This document shows, in pieces, positions 22,901 through 32,914 of a DNA stretch of 64,000 nucleotides. Every line of letters starts with the position of its first letter. Within the stretch, counting starts at the first letter, position 1. Under the pieces are notes generated by a model. That model worked only from the letters and a program-made list of their open reading frames with translations, did no database searches and was not told the DNA's origin. The stretch covers positions 402,611,310 to 402,675,309 of the forward strand of contig NC_073302.1 of NCBI RefSeq assembly GCF_027595985.1, read 5' to 3'. Origin of the DNA: Sorex araneus (taxonomy: Eukaryota; Chordata; Mammalia; Eulipotyphla; Soricidae). The position numbers and the translations under genes were made by a program.

Positions 22901-23382
22901 GCACTAACATATGCCTCAGATACCTGGGCCCTATGAAAACAGGTTGAGAACACTATTCGGGTCTCCCAAAGAGGAATCAAAAGAGCTATGCTCAGAGTAT
23001 CATGTTTCACTCAAGTGAGAGAAGGAATCCGGAGATGAAGGAATCTCCATCACCTCCATCGACGGTCAAGAATTAGGGCCACTGTCTCATTTGCCAAGAC
23101 ATCAAAAATTAGATGGGCTGGACATGTAATGTGATTCGGAGACGACCGCTGGACTAGAGCTGTTACCGACTGGATTCCACAGGATGTCAAAAGACCGTGT
23201 GGCCGCCCACCTACGAGATGCTCACACTTCTTTGTCAAGACCTTGAATGAATGGTTTGAGGCTCTTCATATTCCTGGAGCAAGCAGATGCCATTGGGCTA
23301 CACTAGCATGCGACAGGGATGAATAGAGATGGTGCCCATTCAAACAAATTGACGAACAATGGGATGACAACTGATACAAGTG
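19961..23382 (+). mobile_element. Full-length, decayed RTE-clade non-LTR retrotransposon
   Basis: A 3.4-kb element with a perfect 14-bp TSD, AACCCCCACATTAC, at 19947-19960 and 23383-23396. No poly(A) tail; it ends in 'gggatgacaactgatacaagtga'-like sequence, as RTE/BovB elements end in short repeats. The single ORF is broken by several stops and frameshifts but readable: endonuclease (IIGLTEMRRH near 20650; SDFNAKIG near 20970), a linker (ELAKLCREAIKEDLKERRAA), and reverse transcriptase (MFIDLKKAFDSVETE near 22250; RGVRQGGT near 22425; CFTDDIILI near 22550, the catalytic DD kept). The 5' part repeats a ~38-bp motif ('cccaactg...ccacactcca...gccgctt') at 19959 and 20171. It sits antisense in FBXL13 intron 1. 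Which RTE branch it belongs to cannot be settled by eye. Confidence 0.88.
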
Positions 23383-23396
23383 AACCCCCACATTAC
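23383..23396 (+). repeat. RTE target-site duplication, right copy
   Basis: AACCCCCACATTAC, matching 19947-19960. Confidence 0.9.
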
Positions 23397-24357
23397 ATAA
23401 TGTAGCCATGCTGTATGGGATTATAATTCCCAGTTTAGCTAGGATGTACATGATCTTGTTCTTGAATTCCTCCAAAGAGCCTAGTTACAGGGACAATGTC
23501 CACTCTCTCAGCTGGAGACCATTTTCACCATCTTTTTCTGGACCCAAATAAGCAGAATTCTATCCCAGCCTATTCAAGAGCTGTGCTGAGACTTGGGATG
23601 GAAGGGGTTCATTTCTACACCTAGCAGATCAAGTCCATTTAGGTGTGGCCTGATGACCAGCTTGTAGGACTGGCAGGGTAGTTGTCCATGCTAAGCAGGG
23701 ATTTGCCGCCCCCGCCTTGCATTCTCCATTATTTTCCTTGAGGTTCAGGGGTGAGGAGGTACTCTGGTTATGAATCTAAGCGAAAATGTTGATTCATAAA
23801 TTATAATATAACTACTAACTAGTTGTCTATGGGGACTTCTTGGTACTGAACTACAGCACTGCAAGCAGATCATGGAAAAGCCCATATGAGGGTACCAAGA
23901 CTACTGGTACACAGACCCAGCTGAACTCTGCCAATATACCACCAACTTACCAAGCATGTCAGTGAACCCTCCTGTAAGAGGCTACATCACCTTTGTGATC
24001 TCATCTACCCCTCACTACACACCTTATGTTACATCCAGACATGATTATCTTTTAGCATTTTAGTGCAGATAAACAATAGTATAATGAACCCCGAGTACCT
24101 ATCACCCAGTTTCAATTATAATCATCATGCTATAATTCTCACATTATCCATATATCCAGCCACTTTCCCTTCTGTTCTCGGATGTAATTTTTAGGTAGAA
24201 TTTACATGAATTAAATTCACAAATATCAACTGTAAAATTTGAAAATCCAAAGCCTATTTTCAGTTCCCCAGAAAGTTCCTTTGTGCCCCTTTGCATTTAC
24301 GTTTTCATACTACTCAGCACCTAGTAATACCACTAATTTGAATAAAGGATTTTTTCC
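23397..24357. other. FBXL13 intron 1, unassigned
   Basis: Sequence to the right of the RTE. 24050-24170 ('ataatgaaccccgagtacctatcacccag') resembles an ancient interspersed repeat fragment. Nothing coding seen. Confidence 0.4.
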
Positions 24358-24780
24358 TGGGGCTGGAGTAATAGTACAGGAGGAAAGGCACCAACCTTGC
24401 ATGAATCCAATCCCAGTGCAATCTGTAGCATTACATACAAGCCCCTGAACACCACCAGAGTTGACCCTCAGTACAGCGCCAAGATTATGTCCTAAGCAAT
24501 CCCCAGGTAAGGTTCAGTTCTTTAAAATTATTCTAATTCTAATCATTAAATTCTAATATTAGATTCCATTTAAAAGTATTTGTGGTTTAATTTTTACAAA
24601 TTTAAAAACAAAAAAATGGGACAGGAGGAATAGTACTGCAGGTAAGGTGTTTGCCCTACAAGTGGCCAACCCGGGTTTAATCCCAGAATCCCATAGGGTC
24701 CCTCATACCCCTTAGAAGTGCAGAGCCAGAATTAAGTCCTGAATACTACCAGGTTTGGCCCAAAGCCAAAAAAAATTTTT
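24358..24780 (+). mobile_element. Two SOR SINEs
   Basis: 24358-24520 ('ggggctggagtaatagtacagg') and 24617-24780 ('gggacaggaggaatagtactgcagg'), same orientation, with ~95 bp of AT-rich sequence between. Confidence 0.72.
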
Positions 24781-24912
24781 TTAATTAAAAAAAACAGGGA
24801 ATGGACAAAATAGAGAAAGATACATAATTTTTAACACAATGAACAAAAAGGAATCAAATGGACAGTCTAGAACTAAAAATTGTCTGAAATTAAGAATTTA
24901 TATGATTAATTT

Positions 24913-25165
24913 GGGCTGGAGCAATAGCACAGCAGGTAGGGCGTTTGCCTTGCATGAGGCCAACCTGGGTTCAATTCCTCCACCCCTCTTGGAGAGCCCG
25001 GGAAAGCCACCGAGAATATCCCACCTGCACGGCAGAACCTGACAAGCTACCCACGGTATATTCGATATGCCAAACGCAGTAACAAGTCTCACAATGGAGA
25101 CATTACTGGTGCCCACTCAAGCAAATCAATGAGCAATGGGATGACAATGACTGTGACAGTGATGA
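24913..25165 (+). mobile_element. tRNA-headed SINE with RTE-derived body
   Basis: Head 'gggctggagcaatagcacag', RTE-like part 'cagaacctgacaagctaccc', 'tatgccaaacgcagtaacaa', end 'gggatgacaatgactgtgac'. Confidence 0.87.
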
Positions 25166-25274
25166 TGAATTTATAGTCGACAGAACAAAGAATTAAACAT
25201 AATCAGTAAACTTAAAAGTAGTTAATGGAAAACATTTCAACTTGAGTACAGAAAAAGAAAGAATGGAGAAAACA

Positions 25275-25735
25275 AAGTTGAAGAGATAGGAGAAGGGTTA
25301 AAGTGCTTTCCTTGCATGCAGCTGGTTTAGTGCCCAAGCACTATCAGAAGTAACCCTTGAGCACAGAGCCAGTTAGCTGGGAGGAAGCCCTGAGCACAAC
25401 CAGACCCTGTGTGCCCCTCACCCCCAGCCAAAACAAAAGAACAGGGGCAGAAATAACAGAATAAAGTAAAGGAACCGTGTAAGGTAAGGCTAAAACATAT
25501 CTAACATTTTTTATTGGAGTCCCAGAAGAAGAAAGATGATTAGATAGATGCAATATTTGAAAATGACCAAGAATTTTTTTGAATTAACTTGCTTTGCAAG
25601 CAGCCTACCTCGATTCAATTTCAGGCACCCTCCCTATGGTCCCCAAAACCCATTAGGAGTGATCCCTGAGCACATAGCTAGGAGTAAAGCCCTCAGCACT
25701 GCCAGGTGTGGGAAAATAAATAAATGAATAAAATA
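25275..25735 (+). mobile_element. Two SOR SINEs
   Basis: 25275-25440 ('gtgctttccttgcatgcagc', 'gagcacaaccagaccctgtg') and 25588-25735 ('gctttgcaagcagcctacc', 'cagcactgccaggtgtggg'). Confidence 0.65.
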
Positions 25736-26250
25736 AGCAGACCCTATTCAAGAGATTTATAAGGAAATATATTTCAAGTAGAAAAATGAGGTTTTATTAC
25801 AACAGGTAGATGGAGTTCAGAGGTGGCAAGAGTAAAATCAGTGACAAAAAAATGTATTTCAATGCTTGCAGAAGGCAGGTTTTAGAAGAACCCATAAACT
25901 GGAAACTGGGCCAGATGCACAGTTGTATAGAGCATTGAAGTACAACCCTGAGAGTCTCTTAGGAGAAGTAACAAATAGTTTAATGTGGTTGTGTGGGGTC
26001 CCAGAAGACTGCTCTCTTACACTTGCAGGTAATGTGATAGCAGAGGCAAGTGGACTCCTCAGGAGAATAATATCTAGGAATCAGGGAGCACATCTGAGAC
26101 CTCTTTTCTCTAGGGTGAAGCAATGTGTTAGGCTGCCGAAGTAGGAGCAACAGGAGTGTTTTATGCAGCTTTGTACTGTTGTTGCAAGTGGACAGACAGG
26201 TGAGCAGAAGCTATGGCTTCCCTCATGTCCCATGACCTTCAACTCAGTTT

Positions 26251-26814
26251 TTTAATTTTTTAAAATTTTATTTCTTTATTGAATCACCATTAGATACAGT
26301 TACAAAGCTTTCATGTTTGAGTTTTGGTCATACAATGATCAAACACCCATCCCTTCACCAGTGCACTTTTTCCACCACCAAAGACCCCAGTATCCCCCCA
26401 CCCCAGTCCTACCCCTGCCTGTGTGGTAGACAATTTCCACACTACTCTCTCTACTTTGATTACATTCAAAACTTCAACACCAGTTCCACCATTATTATTT
26501 GGAATTTTCCCATCACCACTCAAACCTGTCAACTAGGCAATGCTAGACAATTTATTTTGTATTGCTTGTTATGATTAGCATATGAAATTCTAATAGCTCC
26601 TGAAATTCTAAAATTTTAATAATTAGGGTCTGGCGAGATCTCTGCAGCAAGCTGCTCAGTTTTGTGTGTCTCTGGATTGCGGCCGTTAAGGGGCTTAAGT
26701 AGTAGCCAGAAGCAGTTGGTGGGTATCATTTCAGAGTCCCATCCAGGCAGGGGGCGAGAGAGACCAGCTCCTCCTCCATCCCATGAGACCCGGCCGTTGC
26801 CATTACTGCTCCCT
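26251..26814 (-). mobile_element. Second ORF-less L1-tailed element with GC-rich head
   Basis: A 564-bp minus-strand insertion flanked by a 14-bp TSD, CTTCAACTCAGTTT (26237-26250 and 26815-26828). On the minus strand it begins with a ~190-bp GC-rich head (26814 down to about 26620, including 'ggcaacggccgggtctcatg') and runs into an L1 3' tail ending in an A-rich tract next to the left TSD. No ORF2 sequence is present. The head does not resemble the one at 18934 by eye; the tails do ('gggaaaattccaaa...aataatgg'). Confidence 0.7.
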
Positions 26815-27229
26815 CTTCAACTCAGTTTAAGCACTGCTCCTACGTCATTGTTGTGCTCTAGGCTGTGTTATCACTCAGAATGGCTCCATCCTGCATTTTA
26901 AATATAGTATTCCAATTTGTGAGTCCTAACTACTATTTTTCCAGGTACCTTGCTCAATTACTCCTCTAATCCTTTTCACTTACTTCTTAGGAGCCTACAC
27001 GTCATTCCAAGTATCAGTATCGTGTCTTGTCCTCATTTCCCACCCAGTCCTTGGAGTCCACAGTTCATCACTTAAAGCATTTTTTAAAAACTGAACTCCA
27101 TTATTACGTTGTTCCATTCTATATAACTACAAAATACCTCTTCTGGATTAAGTGTACTGTTTCTATACTTTCACCTGATGTATTTAATGTTACTTGACTA
27201 GGGATTAGATCCTGCGTGGTGTCAAGATA

Positions 27230-28175
27230 ATGAAATGCAATGACCCAGCAATACCACAACTAGGAATATATCAGGGGCCCAAAAACATAAAGCAGAAATG
27301 CAATCTGCTCTTTTATGTTCATTGCAGCGATGCACAATAGTCAGAATCTGGAAACAACCCCAGGGCCCGAGAACAGACATTGGAAAAAGAAACTATGGTA
27401 CTCACTGAAATATTATGTAGTCACCAGGAAAAATTAAGTTATAAAACTTGCTTATAAATGGAAGGATATGGAAAGTATCATCCTGAGTGAAATGAGTCAA
27501 AAGAAGAGGGAGGGACTGGAGCAATAGCACAGCGGGTAGGGCATTTGCCTTGCACACGGCTGACCCAGGTTCAATTCCCAGCATCCCATTTGGTCCCCTG
27601 AGCACTGCCAGGAGTGATTCCTGAGTGCAGAGCCAGGAGTGATCCCCGAGCATCACCAGATATAATCCTTAAAAAAAAAATAAAAGGAGAAGAAGAGGGA
27701 TAGACATAGAGTGACTGTACTCATTTGTGGGATATAGAAAACATCATGACACTAGTAACCAAGGACAATAGAAACAAGGACCAGGAGGACTTATCCACAG
27801 TTGAAAATTTGCCACAAGTGGAGCCAGGAGGGAGATGGAGAGGGCAGTTAGGACAGAGAAGGGACCACTATGACTGTGATAGTTGGAAATGATCACTCTG
27901 GACAAAGCTGAGTGCTGAAAGAAGGTAAAGGGATATACATGATAACCTTTCAGTACCTGTATTGCAAGCCATAATGCCCAAACAGAAAGAAAGAGAGAGA
28001 GGGTGGGGGGAGAGAGAGAAGTGGCTGCCACAGAAGCAGGCAGGAGGGAAACTGGAGGTATTGGTGTTGGGAAATGTTCACTGGTGAAGAGAGGGGTGTC
28101 AGAACACTGTATGACTGAAACTCAACCATGAACAACTTTTTAACTGTGTATCTCAAGGTGATTCAATTTATATAT
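27230..28175 (+). mobile_element. L1 3' end interrupted by a SINE
   Basis: ORF2 C-terminal remnant (27240-27500: 'cagcaataccacaac', 'cattgcagcgatgcacaatag') continuing, after a SOR SINE at about 27509-27685, into the 3'UTR ('ggaagatactggaggtattggtgtt'-like) to about 28175. No open frame. Confidence 0.7.
27509..27685 (+). mobile_element. SOR SINE inside an L1 3' end
   Basis: 'gggactggagcaatagcacagcggg', 'gggcatttgccttgcacacgg', 'gatccccgagcatcacc'. Well preserved; splits the L1 fragment 27230-28175. Confidence 0.85.
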
Positions 28176-28541
28176 GTACATAATATACATACATATATGC
28201 ACATATATTTCAAAATGTGGAAAACCTGTATTTACTTACTCCTGAAGTCATGCCAAATAGACAACAAAAGTTGGATTATGTGGCCAGTATTATTCTGATA
28301 TATCAAAATTGGATAGGAACATTTTCAAAAAAGTAAAACTACAGCACAATATACCCGATGAACATACATGCAAAAAATTCTCAAAAACGTTAGTGAATCA
28401 AATGCAACAATCATTGAAAGAAACTCCCCTCCAAACACGACCTCCGCCTCACCCCAAACCTCCCTGGAGATCTATGAAAACTGGGAAATCGCATGGACTC
28501 CTCCCCTAGGTTAATGCGTCGCCGCAACCAGGCTCCAGTAC

Positions 28542-28616
28542 CTCGCAGACCTGAGGAATGTAATTCTTCTTGAAATAGTTCTTCAGACTGGGGCTGGCAT
28601 TGCGTAGCGAGGCCAT
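28542..28616 (-). CDS. FBXL13: FBXL13 (DRC6) coding exon 1
   Basis: First coding exon of FBXL13, an F-box/leucine-rich-repeat protein known as DRC6 of the nexin-dynein regulatory complex in motile cilia and also reported at the centrosome. The ATG (28616-28614) has G at -3 and +4, a good initiation context. The 25 codons contain LKNYFKKNYIPQVCE, the start of a DPY30/RIIa-like helix pair. The exon ends GAG followed by GTACTG as donor, phase 0, matching the phase-0 acceptor at 9701. The following intron is nearly 19 kb. The gene runs divergently from ARMC10, 358 bp between the two ATGs. Only the N-terminal 201 codons are in the window; the F-box and LRRs lie beyond position 1. The identity rests on exon phase continuity, the DPY30-like motif, later exons and synteny. 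Confidence 0.85.
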
Positions 28617-28754
28617 GGCTCGGGGAGTTCCCGTAAAAATGAGCGCTCCCCATATACTTCCCCAAACCTGGAGAAGCCCAGACGGCGGCCTGAGCCCAAA
28701 GCGAGCGCTTCGAAGCCTGAGCATCCAAAGCGCGCGGGGCCAGTGCGTCTGGCT

Positions 28755-28768
28755 GTTGCCCTGGCAAC
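28755..28768. promoter_or_regulatory. Palindromic RFX X-box
   Basis: GTTGCCCTGGCAAC is a perfect inverted repeat of GTTGCC around a 2-bp spacer and fits the RFX X-box consensus (GTNRCC N0-3 RGYAAC). It lies 139 bp upstream of the FBXL13 ATG. RFX factors drive ciliary genes, and FBXL13/DRC6 is one, so position and target agree. Binding is inferred. Confidence 0.75.
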
Positions 28769-28790
28769 TGGGGCGTAGCTAAGGAGGAGG

Positions 28791-28847
28791 GGCGGGGCCT
28801 CCAGGCGGGGGCGGGGCCTCCAGGCGGGGGCGGGGCCTCCAGGCGGG
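28791..28847. repeat. Three tandem 19-bp GC-box units
   Basis: The unit GGCGGGGCCTCCAGGCGGG occurs three times head to tail without a mismatch (28791-28809, 28810-28828, 28829-28847). Each holds GGGGCGGGG-type Sp/KLF sites. It is a minisatellite inside the bidirectional promoter, so copy number could vary between individuals. Confidence 0.85.
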
Positions 28848-28974
28848 GACGCGTCCGGGGCCTGAGTAGGCGGTTCAGGGCCCGTTTCCGGGAGGCTGAG
28901 CCCTAGGACCCATCCGGTTGCGGAGTCTCCCTCCTGGACCGGTCGCTGCGCCCGGGGCTTGCAGACCCACGACA

Positions 28975-29116
28975 ATGGGCGGCGGCGCGCGGGACGTGAG
29001 CTGGGTGGCAGCAGGTCTGGTCCTCGGGGCCGGGGTCTGCTACTGCGCTTACAGGCTGACTCGGGGCCCGCCACGAGGCCCCCGCAGGCTGCAGCGGCGC
29101 CCCTCCAAGTCGGCAG
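28975..29116 (+). CDS. ARMC10: ARMC10 coding exon 1 (membrane anchor)
   Basis: First coding exon of ARMC10 (SVH), an armadillo-repeat protein of the mitochondrial/ER membrane related to the GASP/ARMCX family. The ATG is chosen because it has A at -3 and G at +4 and starts the characteristic N terminus: MGGGARDVSWVAAGLVLGAG, an uncleaved hydrophobic anchor at residues 8-26, followed by a basic stretch (RGPPRGPRRLQRRPSKSA). An upstream in-frame ATG at 28918 is disfavoured because the anchor would no longer be N-terminal. Donor GCAG|GTGAGG, phase 1, joins AA of the exon at 30063 to give Glu. I found no counterpart of the extra alternatively used segment that I recall between these exons in human ARMC10. 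Confidence 0.9.
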
Positions 29117-30062
29117 GTGAGGTCGCTGGGCACCTGCCTAACACATGGCAGTGGACAGGGGGTAGGGTGGGGGTAGTGCAGGGACTAGCCGAGACGGGAT
29201 GAGTGGAGGATGAAGATGCGCCCGGTGCTTGTGAACTTTGCAGTGCTGGAAGTCAGCGGGTTGAGCGAGAGGCGGGAGCGAGACGACGAAGAAGCCCGGG
29301 TGGAGAGAATGGACCGTCCTCTAGCTCAGGTGGCAGTTGATCCTCTGGATCCCCGCCTCAGTCCTGCCCTTGCCCCTCTTCTTTTTAGAAATCCTAGGAT
29401 GTAAAAAGGACCCACATGTTTGCTGCCTGAGACTCGGCATCACATCACAGCGGAGATTTTGAGCAACGCTCAAAAGCTTGAGGATTGCTTCTAGGACGCT
29501 GCCTTGCCAGAAGGATCTCCCCCTTCCCCACCCCCCCACCCCCGACTCTGGCTGGGGTTGCGGGGCCTGAAGCATAGAAATGACTTAAATGGGAGAGGAG
29601 GAATGAGATTGAGGGAAAATGAGGAAATTGGACAAGAAATATCGGGTTTCATTAGAGGAGGAAACAAGGAGTACCCCAGACTGTAAAGATAGAGAAATTT
29701 TCTTTATTTAAAGAAATACTAGCTGAGAACTTCCCAAATTGAAGAAGTTCATAAAGCTAGGACAACTGTAATTCTGAATGTAAAAAAGACCTCACCAGGA
29801 TTTAGCATTGTAAAATTACCAAAAGTCAGAGATAAAGACAAAATTTCTAAATTCTTGGTGTGCATGGGAGGGCTGCAGAGGTGTTCTGAAGGCACTCAGG
29901 ACTACCTGTATGTAGACATTATTCTGAGATTTTTTTTAACCTTAATCTTTTATACTTAAAATAGTTTTTTAAACAATGTCTTATGTCGGGAGTAGATTAT
30001 TGATGACATTTTTACTTTTTTGAGACACGTTGATTTTAAATTTTAGCTTTGTTCTTTTTCAG
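29117..30062. other. ARMC10 intron 1
   Basis: Starts in the CpG island and becomes AT-rich. By eye it holds no clear extra ARMC10 exon and no repeat. Confidence 0.5.
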
Positions 30063-30211
30063 AAGACTTAACCACTGATTCCTATGATAATATCCTAAAT
30101 GCTGAGCAACTACAGAAACTCCTTTACCTGCTTGAGTTCACCGAAGATCCTGAAATTATTGAAAGAGCTTTGGTCACAGTGGGTAACAATGCAGCCTTTT
30201 CAACTAACCAG
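30063..30211 (+). CDS. ARMC10: ARMC10 coding exon 2
   Basis: Acceptor 'gttctttttcag', donor CAG|GTAAGT. It encodes EDLTTDSYDNILNAEQLQKL then LYLLEFTEDPEIIERALVTV and GNNAAFSTNQ (residues 48-97), the start of the armadillo-like domain. Phase 0 at the 3' end matches the exon at 33584. Confidence 0.92.
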
Positions 30212-30684
30212 GTAAGTCCGCAAGTCCTAGTAGACTGCTCCCATTCTTACAGACTATAATAATTGTGACCCTGACCAACTACTGAACTTCCCAGAGCCTC
30301 CAATTTCATCGCCAGAGTTTGACTATTTCAGCCTCCTGGGCATTTGTTGACTTCTGAAAGCACAGTTATTAATAATACTATGCTTCTTAATAGGTGTCTA
30401 GACTCCTATGAAGTCAGACATCAACATCACCTTTATACATATATCTAGTCAACCCTTTGCATTGTTATGGCCTTCTTACTATGTAAAACTTGGTAGTGCT
30501 TCAGTAGAACAAGGAATTTAGAAAAATTATTTTATTATTAGATTAGAAATTATTGTTAACTTCTTATTTTTATTATTAGATTCATAATTTATTCAGTCTC
30601 ACAGGAAACCAGATTAGGTTGCTGGAATTTTCCTCCTTACCTTGATAATTATAAAAACGTATGAAGCTTAAAATCCCGCATGGG

Positions 30685-30905
30685 AGAGCCTGGCAAGCTC
30701 CCTGTGGCGTATTCGATATGCCAAATACAGTAGCAGTAACAGGTCTCATTCCCCTGACTCTGAAGGAGCCTCCAATCGTTGGGAGAGATGAGTAAGGAGA
30801 GGATGCTAAAATCTCAGGGCTGGGACGAATGGAGACGTTACTGGTGCCCGCTTGAGCAAATCGATGAACAACAGGATGACAGTGATAAAAGTGATATAGT
30901 GATAT
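30685..30905 (+). mobile_element. RTE-derived SINE without tRNA head
   Basis: Begins in 'gagagcctggcaagctccctgtg' and continues through 'aggtctcattcccctgactctg', 'ggagcctccaatcgttggg', 'agtaaggagagg' and 'aaatctcagggctggg', which tracks the RTE 5' region at 20375-20525, then jumps to 'gtgcccgcttgagcaaatcgatgaacaa', the RTE 3' end (23330-23370). An internal-deletion derivative of the RTE. Confidence 0.85.
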
Positions 30906-31017
30906 TATTAGAAATAAATCCTAGAGAAATTCTGATGTAGATGGTCCCTGAACCACACTAACAATGTAAATGGTTCTGACAAGTAAGAGAATTAACACCA
31001 AGACTAAAGACTTTGAT

Positions 31018-31567
31018 CTGTGGGCCGTAGAGATTGTACTGAGGTAAGGTACTTGACTTGCAAGCAGCTGACCCCGGTTCAGTCCCCAACACCACATGTG
31101 ATCCCCGCCACAAGCTCATCAGAAATAAGCTATGAGCACCAATGGGGAAAGCCCAGCCCCTTCCACTACCACCACCCCTGCCCCAGAAGACACCAGTTTG
31201 AGTGTCCCCTCCTCCCTACTTGGAGGAAAAAGTGGCTAGAGGAATGACTGGGGAGTTCTGAAGCATGTGGCTTTGCATGCAGAAGTACCAGGTCCGATGC
31301 CTAGCACCATATGGTTCCCTAATCCTTCCCCTACTCACTAGCACCTCCCCCCGAAAAAGAGAACTGTGGAAATGGCTCAAGGTCTAGTTTTGGTTTTTTT
31401 TTTTTATCTTTATTTTTCTTTCTGAAAAGAAACCTGGGCCATACCAACCTGTGCTTGGGGACTTTTCCATGCACAGTGTTCAGGGGACTCTAGGGTGCCA
31501 GGAGTGGAACCTAAGGCCCTTGCATTGAGAACATGTGCACCAGCCCTTTGAGCTATTTCCCCAGCTG
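31018..31567. mobile_element. Cluster of three SOR-like SINEs
   Basis: 31018-31195 plus ('gactgaggtaaggtacttgac'-like), 31228-31370 plus and degraded ('catatggttccctaatcc'), 31385-31567 minus ('acctgtgcttggggacttttcc', 'accagccctttgagc'). All old. Confidence 0.55.
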
Positions 31568-32234
31568 TAAAGGGAGAATATTGACCTGAGATTTTGAATA
31601 GGTTTCAGGCACAAGTGACCAGATTCAAGGTTACAGAAAGCCTCATCAGAGTGTCACTTTGGGCTTTGCTTATTTATCTCCACAGCTTTTTGTGCACTGG
31701 CCTTTATCTCCCTGACAACAAAGAGGCTTTCTTCTTAGGGGTGAGAAGAAAGCCACTGGTCTCTCGGGCCTTCATCCCAGTAATTCATGATTTCAGCAGT
31801 TGCATTGCTTGCCTGAGACAGAGTCCCCCACCTTCAGATCAGTGGCAAAGCTAAGGGGCCCAGAACCCTGCTTGGTAAGGCCTGGCTCTTGTGAGCAAGG
31901 ACAAATGTGAACACAAGTGACCAGCAGCTCACCATGCACTCTCTGCCACAGGAGAAAGAGGGGTGCCAGGCAGACAAAAGCAATAGACAAGGACTGATTT
32001 GTTAACATGCCTGTGTGGTATATTTCTGGGACCGTAGTTTAGATTCCTCTGAAACAATCTATAGTCAGAGTAGTCGCTATCCACTAATTAAGAAGTACAT
32101 TGTATTATTTCATTTATTTTCACAGTGCTAGAAATCCTCACATATGCAAAGCGTGTGTTGTACCACTAAACTACAGCCCCATCCTAACTATCTTTTTTTC
32201 CCCAAGCAGTGTTCAAGTGGTCCAGGGGCGGGAG

Positions 32235-32620
32235 GGCATGGACAGAGAAATAGGACAGCAATTTGGGTGTTTGCCTTGCATGCAGCCAACCCCCAGTTCT
32301 ATCCCTGGCACCTTGTACGGTCCTCTAAGCCCTGTCAGGAGTAAACCCTGAACACAGCTGGGTGTGGCCTCCAAATGTAAATAAACCAAGAGGCCAGGGG
32401 CTGGGGTGAGGGGGGGAGGGGGGGAGCAGTCCTGGTGATTCCTGGTCAACCACACTGGTGGCTCACTGTGAGGGCTTGGGAACGTTGTGCTGTGCCAGGG
32501 ATTATCCAGTCCACCCTGCCTGTACTTGGAAGCCTCCCAGGCTCCACCTGGCATTGTGGTGCCAGGAACCAAACAGGCCAGCCACAGGCAGGGCAAGCAT
32601 CTTAAGCCCTGTATCATCGC
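32235..32620. mobile_element. SOR SINE and degraded opposite copy
   Basis: 32235-32390 plus ('gggtgtttgccttgcatgcagcc', 'gctgggtgtggcc') and 32430-32620 minus, degraded ('ctgtgagggcttgggaac', 'gggcaagcatcttaagccc'). Confidence 0.55.
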
Positions 32621-32914
32621 TTACAAACCACCCTTTTATTCATGGAATATCTTGTGATATTTGAGGGGTTAGTGTTCCAAATAATACATTTTACTAAAGC
32701 ACTACTTTAGTATCTTTTTTTCTTTAACTTTAGTATTCTAAGTGCTAACAATTTTCAAAATTTGTCTGCAATAGAGAATTCATATCGCTTCTTTTGAAGT
32801 AATTTTATTTATACACTGCTCTGAGGAATCAGGAATGTAGCTTGATGGTAGAGTGTTTGCCTTGCATGTGTGAGGTCCTGGTTTAATCCTTGGTGCCTCA
32901 AAAAAAAAAAAAAA

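Larger units (their letters stand above)
28617..28974. promoter_or_regulatory. Bidirectional FBXL13/ARMC10 promoter in a CpG island
   Basis: The 358 bp between the two divergent start codons is GC-rich and CpG-dense; the CpG-rich stretch reaches from about 28510 to 29330. No TATA box is evident at a sensible distance from either gene. It includes an X-box palindrome and three tandem GC-box units, annotated separately. A head-to-head arrangement like this implies shared control of both genes; transcription start sites cannot be fixed from sequence alone. Confidence 0.8.

Noticed and set aside
28918-28974. Upstream in-frame ATG for ARMC10
   Set aside because: The ATG at 28975 has the better context and places the hydrophobic anchor at the N terminus as the family requires.
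28583-29074. 163-codon open frame on the minus strand in the CpG island
   Set aside because: Stop-poor GC-rich sequence produces long chance frames; the frame spans the promoter and opposes ARMC10 exon 1, and it is not the FBXL13 frame.
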